64,000 nt of DNA from JAGNGI01 sp035448825 (GTDB lineage Bacteria > Fidelibacterota > UBA2242). The stretch is taken from assembly GCA_035448825.1 (NCBI GenBank), contig DAOTJS010000010.1:15426-79425 (forward strand). The letters run 5' to 3'. Below, in pieces: positions 61,383 through 64,000 of the stretch. The position numbers were made by a program, and so were the translations under genes. The notes under the pieces were generated by a model. It saw only the letters and a program-made list of their open reading frames with translations, did not search any database and was not told the origin of the DNA. Each line of letters starts with the position of its first letter. The first letter of the stretch is position 1.

Positions 61383-62564
61383 ATGATGATATATCAACGC
61401 AAAATTTCCACATGTCTTAGGGAACACCTGTCACTGCGCCAGATTACAGTTATTACCGGAATGCGCCGTACCGGGAAAACAACTCTGGTGAAGCAAATAT
61501 TATCAGAAGTAAATTCAGAAAATAAGCTATATATAGATTTTGAGCGTTTTGATGAACGTGAATTATTTATGGAAAAGAATTATGAAAATATCGTCTATGC
61601 TCTATCCCAGCGTGGTCTGGATTTTTCTCAAAAAGTCTGGCTGGCTCTAGACGAAATTCAAAATGTGCCAAACCTCGACAGCGTCATCAAGTATTTATAC
61701 GACAAGTACAATGTTAAATTCATTTTGACGGGCTCGTGTTCGTTCTACCTAAAAAATCGGATCACTGAATCGCTGGCCGGTCGGAAAAAAATATTTGAAT
61801 TATTCACCCTTGACTTCGGCGAATTCTTGACTTTTAAGGAAGTGCCATTCCAGTCCGGCGACTGGAAAAAACTGAATTTTAATGCTTCAGAACACGAACG
61901 CTTAAAAATGTACTACGATGAATTTGTCGAATATGGTGGATTCCCGGAAGTAGTCCTAACCAAAAACATATCTGAAAAACGTGATCTGGTTCAAGATATA
62001 TTAAGTTCCTATATCAATGTTGATGTTCGTACCCTTTCCGACTTTCGGGACATTCATAATCTAGAAAGGCTAATAAAATTACTAGGCACTCGTGCCGGAA
62101 GCCGAATTGATTATTCAAAACTAGCAATTTTGTCAGGAATTTCCCGCCCGACACTTTACAATTATCTCAACTTTCTGGAAAAGACTTATATTATCTGGCA
62201 AATGCCGGTTCTGACCCATAACCCTAATCGTGAAATTGTAAAAGCCAATAAATTATTTTTCCATGATAATGGTATTCTTAATGCACTCTCTCCCATCAGC
62301 GAAGGAGCTAAATTCGAGAATGCGGTATTTAACCAATTGAAACATTGGGGTGAGTTACGTTACTATTCTTTGAAAAATGGTCGGGAAATTGACTTCATCC
62401 TGGATGGAAAAATAGCCTTTGAGGCGAAAGTAAGCCCTACGGTAAATGATTTGAAAACGTTAACTAATTTAGCAGAAAACTTGCAAATCAATCAATATCG
62501 CCTTATCGGAAAACACCCCACCCCTAATTTTAGCAACTTTATCTGGGCTGGAGAAATACGTTGA
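61383..62564 (+). CDS. AAA_14/DUF4143 ATPase
   Basis: A 393-residue ATPase of the archaeal/bacterial AAA_14 group. The Walker A loop GMRRTGKTT (26-34) and Walker B VWLALDEIQ are intact; the C-terminal DUF4143 part with a winged-helix region (SRIDYSKLAILSGISRPTLYNYLNFLEKT) and an EIDFILDGKIAFEAKVS segment, which looks like a restriction-endonuclease-fold core, follow. These proteins are often found near mobile or accessory genes; function unknown. Operator-like repeats precede it. The stop overlaps the next start (TTGA). Confidence 0.9.
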   Translation: MMIYQRKISTCLREHLSLRQITVITGMRRTGKTTLVKQILSEVNSENKLYIDFERFDERELFMEKNYENIVYALSQRGLDFSQKVWLALDEIQNVPNLDSVIKYLYDKYNVKFILTGSCSFYLKNRITESLAGRKKIFELFTLDFGEFLTFKEVPFQSGDWKKLNFNASEHERLKMYYDEFVEYGGFPEVVLTKNISEKRDLVQDILSSYINVDVRTLSDFRDIHNLERLIKLLGTRAGSRIDYSKLAILSGISRPTLYNYLNFLEKTYIIWQMPVLTHNPNREIVKANKLFFHDNGILNALSPISEGAKFENAVFNQLKHWGELRYYSLKNGREIDFILDGKIAFEAKVSPTVNDLKTLTNLAENLQINQYRLIGKHPTPNFSNFIWAGEIR

Positions 62565-63748
62565 GAATCTTCATTGTTCCATCATGGTATCCGTCAACGA
62601 TTTCGCCTGAAAACGGCACATTCTTCCGCGAACAGGCTCAGATACTTGCGAAATACGGCGATAATGTCACGGTAATCGTTGATCTGGTGCATTCTTTTAA
62701 AAACTTGTTTCGGGTTAGGAGGCTGAATACCGTCAAGTTTGAACCGAAAAATATCGGTGGCGTTATCGAATATCGCCAGGAAACTTTGAACTGGTTTCCG
62801 AAACGACCTAAGAAAACGTATCTTTACCAGCGACGGCGTTTGATCAAACTGCTCGAAAGGGCAATTGCCGAGCGCGGGCAACCGGATTTAGTCATCGCTC
62901 ACTCATCGCTATTTGCCGGAGCAGAAATCGGCCGGTGGCTGAAAGACAACAACATCCCGATGATCGTTACCGAACATCTTATGCATTTTTTGAAGCCGGA
63001 AATGCTCACCGAATTCTATAAGGACTGTATCCGAGAAGCTTATCGCCACGCTGACCGAATCGTAGCTACTAGCTCCCGATTGCGGGATGCGATTGTGGCC
63101 CAATTCCCGGAAGCCGCTCCCAAAATCGCCGTTATCCCGAATCCGGTTGATGTATCGGCTTTTAATTTCACACCGGATACAAAAAAGGCGCTGAAGCCGT
63201 TTGTCTTTCTTTGTGTGGCTCTCTTGCGTCCTGAAAAAAGGCTTGATCTTTTGCTCCAGGCTTTTGCCACCGTTCGACAAAATAATCCTGATGCACGGCT
63301 GGTTCTCGTGGGGGACGGACCACTTCGCCAGGACATTGAGCACATAATTTCTAACTTGAACCTGCAGAGTTCCGTCACACTTACCGGTTATTTACCGCAG
63401 ACCGAAATCGCTAGCTGGATGCAAAAATGCCACACATTGGTTTTACCCAGTGAGGTAGAAACATTCGGTCTGGTTCTGATCGAAGCTATGGCTTGCGGTC
63501 TGCCGGTCATTGCAACCCGATGCGGTGGTCCGGAAGATATTGTCACTCCTAAAACCGGATTTTTAGTGCCGATTAATGATGTTACCGCTTTGACCGCAGC
63601 AATGTTAAAAATGATAGCCGAATATCGTCAATTCGATCCTCAATCCATTCGACAAACAGTTATAGAGAAATTCAGCGACTATAGATATTGCCAGGCGATT
63701 CATAACCTTTATACCGAGATTATAAAAAATCAGCCTGAACTAAAGTGA
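62561..63748 (+). CDS. Family 4 glycosyltransferase
   Basis: A 395-residue GT-B transferase. It begins RIFIVPSWYPSTISPENGTFFREQAQIL; the donor domain has FLCVALLRPEKRLDLLLQAF, LVLVGDGPLRQDIE and the Glu-x7-Glu motif in PSEVETFGLVLIEAMACGLPVIATRCGGPED. The start is TTG overlapping the ATPase stop by 4 bases, so it is coupled with that gene despite no functional relation. Likely part of a surface-sugar locus that continues past the window. Confidence 0.9.
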   Translation: MRIFIVPSWYPSTISPENGTFFREQAQILAKYGDNVTVIVDLVHSFKNLFRVRRLNTVKFEPKNIGGVIEYRQETLNWFPKRPKKTYLYQRRRLIKLLERAIAERGQPDLVIAHSSLFAGAEIGRWLKDNNIPMIVTEHLMHFLKPEMLTEFYKDCIREAYRHADRIVATSSRLRDAIVAQFPEAAPKIAVIPNPVDVSAFNFTPDTKKALKPFVFLCVALLRPEKRLDLLLQAFATVRQNNPDARLVLVGDGPLRQDIEHIISNLNLQSSVTLTGYLPQTEIASWMQKCHTLVLPSEVETFGLVLIEAMACGLPVIATRCGGPEDIVTPKTGFLVPINDVTALTAAMLKMIAEYRQFDPQSIRQTVIEKFSDYRYCQAIHNLYTEIIKNQPELK

Positions 63749-63759
63749 AATTTCCCTCG

Positions 63760-64000
63760 CTACCTGTCTTTCTGTATTGGCAATATTTTCCCTTTCAGCG
63801 ACCAGAATAAAATTCCACTAATTCCCAATAACCCGATTCCAGTGGCAATTACCCGGTAAATAACCGAATCTCCCCAGATAGCAACTAGATAAGCGGATGC
63901 AGTTAAAATAATAATCGCTCCAATTTTAGGCCAATCATATTTTAGCGGATAATATTTCCGGTTAAAAAACCAGATGGCAATTACCATCGCAAGATACGCC
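63760..64000 (-). CDS. C-terminal end of a polytopic membrane protein (probable flippase), cut by window edge
   Basis: The frame is open to the right edge and ends at 63760, 12 bases from the end of the convergent glycosyltransferase gene. The visible 80 residues contain three hydrophobic helices (e.g. IGAIIILTASAYLVAIWG and VIATGIGLLGISGILFW) and a short basic tail. The spacing fits the last helices of a Wzx-type polysaccharide flippase, which its neighbours would suggest, but this is inference. Confidence 0.6.
   Translation of the reverse strand, partial: AYLAMVIAIWFFNRKYYPLKYDWPKIGAIIILTASAYLVAIWGDSVIYRVIATGIGLLGISGILFWSLKGKILPIQKDR

Noticed and set aside
1..64000. CRISPR array, insertion sequence or prophage
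   Set aside because: I found no regularly spaced direct repeats, no transposase, integrase or phage structural gene, and no terminal inverted repeats around a coding unit.

Overview
The window looks like a bacterial chromosome segment from a Gram-negative, probably uncultured lineage. Signs of a double membrane are several lipoprotein signal peptides with a lipobox, a LolB/DUF4292-like lipoprotein and exported periplasmic-type proteins. Base composition is moderate, with clearly AT-richer islands. The gene mix would fit the FCB-type candidate phyla: SpmA/SpmB without other sporulation genes, DUF6485, YfhO, a histidine kinase with an AHQLGTPL H-box, and caspase/WD40 and DUF4384 proteins. I cannot place it to a phylum from sequence alone.

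Layout. 1-6000 (minus strand): a PTS-like pair (enzyme I, cut by the left edge, and HPr) behind a polyprenyl diphosphate synthase, then a phosphohexomutase, spmA-spmB and an ADP-ribose-type Nudix hydrolase. 6093-6220 is a non-coding element with a long closing stem, probably a structured RNA. 6427-12113 (plus): the fatty-acid operon yceD-rpmF-fabH-fabD-fabG-acpP-fabF-rnc, without plsX. 12369-19138: a sodium/solute symporter and small metabolic genes (cupin, B3/B4 protein, DUF6485, SagB-type nitroreductase, rocD, pepD), closed by a strong terminator. 19328-26750: uppP, holA, an ECF sigma/anti-sigma pair, a GAF-GGDEF diguanylate cyclase, a zinc-ribbon protein, a TPR lipoprotein and a LolB-like lipoprotein.

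26776-46656 is a large surface-polysaccharide locus: glycosyltransferases, methyltransferases, a WbpB/WbpD/WbpE-like set for a 2,3-diacetamido sugar acid, an AsnB-type amidotransferase, a 4-amino-4,6-dideoxyhexose cassette (VioA/FdtB-like aminotransferase, acyltransferase, WecF-like transferase), a Wzx-type flippase and a YfhO protein. The AT-rich part (about 37.8-42.6 kb) begins inside the broken start of an older glycosyltransferase gene, so it looks like a replaced cassette. A histidine kinase follows.

48049-48351 holds tRNA-Pro(TGG), tRNA-Arg(TCT) and a decayed second tRNA-Arg copy with a 27-base palindromic insertion in its T-loop. 48762-53863 (minus) is the most unusual part: an apparent four-gene operon for exported proteins, made of a coiled-coil lipoprotein, a 1044-residue WD40-CARDB-caspase protein with an intact His/Cys dyad, a DUF4384-like protein broken by a frameshift, and a second lipoprotein. 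After a CPA1 antiporter and about 1 kb of repeat-rich non-coding DNA come an isolated radical SAM/SPASM gene, a second glycosyltransferase group (58080-61186, minus, with one gene apparently starting at CTG), an AAA_14/DUF4143 ATPase preceded by repeated operator-like motifs, a further glycosyltransferase, and the cut-off end of a membrane protein at the right edge.
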